From NCBI GenBank assembly GCA_920105625.2, contig CAKKTE020000052.1, positions 1,054,001 through 1,118,000 of the forward strand: a stretch of DNA of 64,000 nucleotides, written 5' to 3'. The notes beneath the pieces were generated by a model that saw only the letters and a list, made by a program, of their open reading frames with translations, searched no databases and was not told the DNA's origin. This document shows, piece by piece, positions 63,806 through 64,000 of this stretch. Both the position numbers and the translations under genes were made by a program. Position 1 is the first letter of the stretch; each line of letters begins with the position of its first letter. Origin of the DNA: Clusia tigrina. Lineage: Eukaryota; Arthropoda; Insecta; Diptera; Clusiidae.

Positions 63806-64000
63806 CTCTCGAAGCTATGCTACCCTTGAGTCCCAAATCAAACACTGATACAACTTCAAATGACTCTAACTTCTATACGATACGTCCTAATCCTATCAAA
63901 GTTTGCAACATACAAATGCTTATAACTTTTTACTGGAGCGTCATAAAACCTTGAAATTTTGTAACAATAAAGTACTCGAGCCACTTGTCAATTTAAGCTA

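Larger units (their letters stand above)
1..64000. repeat. Satellite DNA array of 196-bp monomers filling the window
   Basis: The same unit recurs from the first base to the last at a spacing of 196 bp; for example the variant AACTTCCCAC starts at 1 and again at 197. About 326 copies fit the window. Copies differ at scattered positions and share linked variants, so they fall into families. No stretch of even 100 bp departs from the satellite. Recurrent landmarks in each monomer are CTTCAAATGGCCC, TTTTTACTGGAGCGTC, AATAAAGTACTCGAGCC and CTATGCTACCCTTGAGTC. Such arrays are known as the substance of centromeres and heterochromatin in eukaryotes; that location is inferred here, not shown. I do not recognise the family by name. 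Confidence 0.99.
43801..64000. repeat. Zone 4 of the array
   Basis: Diagnostic variants are ACTGAAGCGCCATAAAAC, ACACAGTGCATCCTATACC, GATAGAACTTCAAATGGACC, GAAAAAACTTCCAATGG, TGAATCCCAAAGC and GCCCCAACTGCTATACGG. It includes the inverted block. Two HOR regimes are visible: 9- to 12-monomer spacings up to about 52 kb, and a 16- to 17-monomer period after that. Confidence 0.85.
61617..64000 (+). repeat. Forward-oriented satellite after the inversion
   Basis: Forward monomers resume and continue to the end of the window. The first ones carry TTAAGATATCTCTCAAAGC and TGAATCCCAAAGC, the same variants seen at about 56.18 kb forward and, inverted, at about 60.24 kb. The tract includes small lesions at 62581 and 63794. 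Confidence 0.95.

Noticed and set aside
1..64000. CRISPR array
   Set aside because: Spacing is regular, but there are no short repeats separated by unique spacers. The whole 196-bp unit is repetitive, and no cas genes are present.
1..64000. CENP-B box (TTCG...A..CGGG type) in the monomer
   Set aside because: The nearest motif is CTTCGAACGGCAC in a few zone 1 and 2 monomers. It lacks the required core spacing and GGG, so I do not call it.
1..64000. Telomeric repeats, tRNA, rRNA or retroelement insertions between monomers
   Set aside because: I read along the window for any stretch outside the 196-bp pattern and found none; all irregularities are joins between satellite pieces.

Overview
The whole 64 kb window is one tandem satellite DNA array. 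I see no unique sequence and no credible gene, RNA gene or transposon anywhere in it. The repeat unit is a monomer of 196 bp, about 37% G+C. Roughly 326 copies run head to tail, and nearly every copy carries an XhoI site (CTCGAG) near monomer position 122. Monomer position 1 is set here at CTTCAAATGG, and '+' is the strand on which that motif reads. Megabase-type satellite with nested higher-order repeats points to a eukaryotic nuclear genome, probably centromeric, pericentromeric or other constitutive heterochromatin. The sequence alone does not fix the lineage; a plant is possible but unproven.

The array is not uniform. Diagnostic variants divide it into four domains: zone 1 (about 1-17450), zone 2 (about 17450-31500), zone 3 (about 31500-43800) and zone 4 (about 43800-64000). 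Each zone has its own higher-order repeats (HORs), recognised because rare variants recur at fixed distances. Zone 1 has 15-, 14- and 21-monomer periods (2940, 2743 and 4112 bp). Zone 2 has periods of 3.18 and 4.21 kb that are not multiples of 196, because each unit carries one or two 47-bp register-shift junctions; it also has a 980-bp five-monomer duplication. Zone 3 has units of 3093, 2897 and 2700 bp, most with a 159-bp truncated monomer and a 5-bp-deleted monomer. Zone 4 has 10-, 12- and 9-monomer spacings (1960, 2350, 1764 bp), then a 17-monomer period (3332 bp).

A 3.34 kb block at about 58280-61616 is in inverted orientation, with sharp junctions at both ends. Inside it is a direct tandem duplication of exactly seven monomers (1372 bp). 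Read on the minus strand it matches the flanking forward DNA at about 54.8-56.6 kb.

At the smallest scale the monomer carries an ancient internal duplication. Positions 4-59 and 60-115 align without gaps at about 62% identity, and a weaker third copy follows, so the 196-bp unit probably grew from a unit of about 56 bp.

Open reading frames up to 112 codons occur, but they are chance read-through of the repeat. 196 is not divisible by three, so no frame is kept from one monomer to the next. Nothing resembling an operon, a pathway or a defence system is present. What is notable is the architecture: domains, nested HORs, recombination scars, one inversion, and palindromes confined to particular HOR positions.
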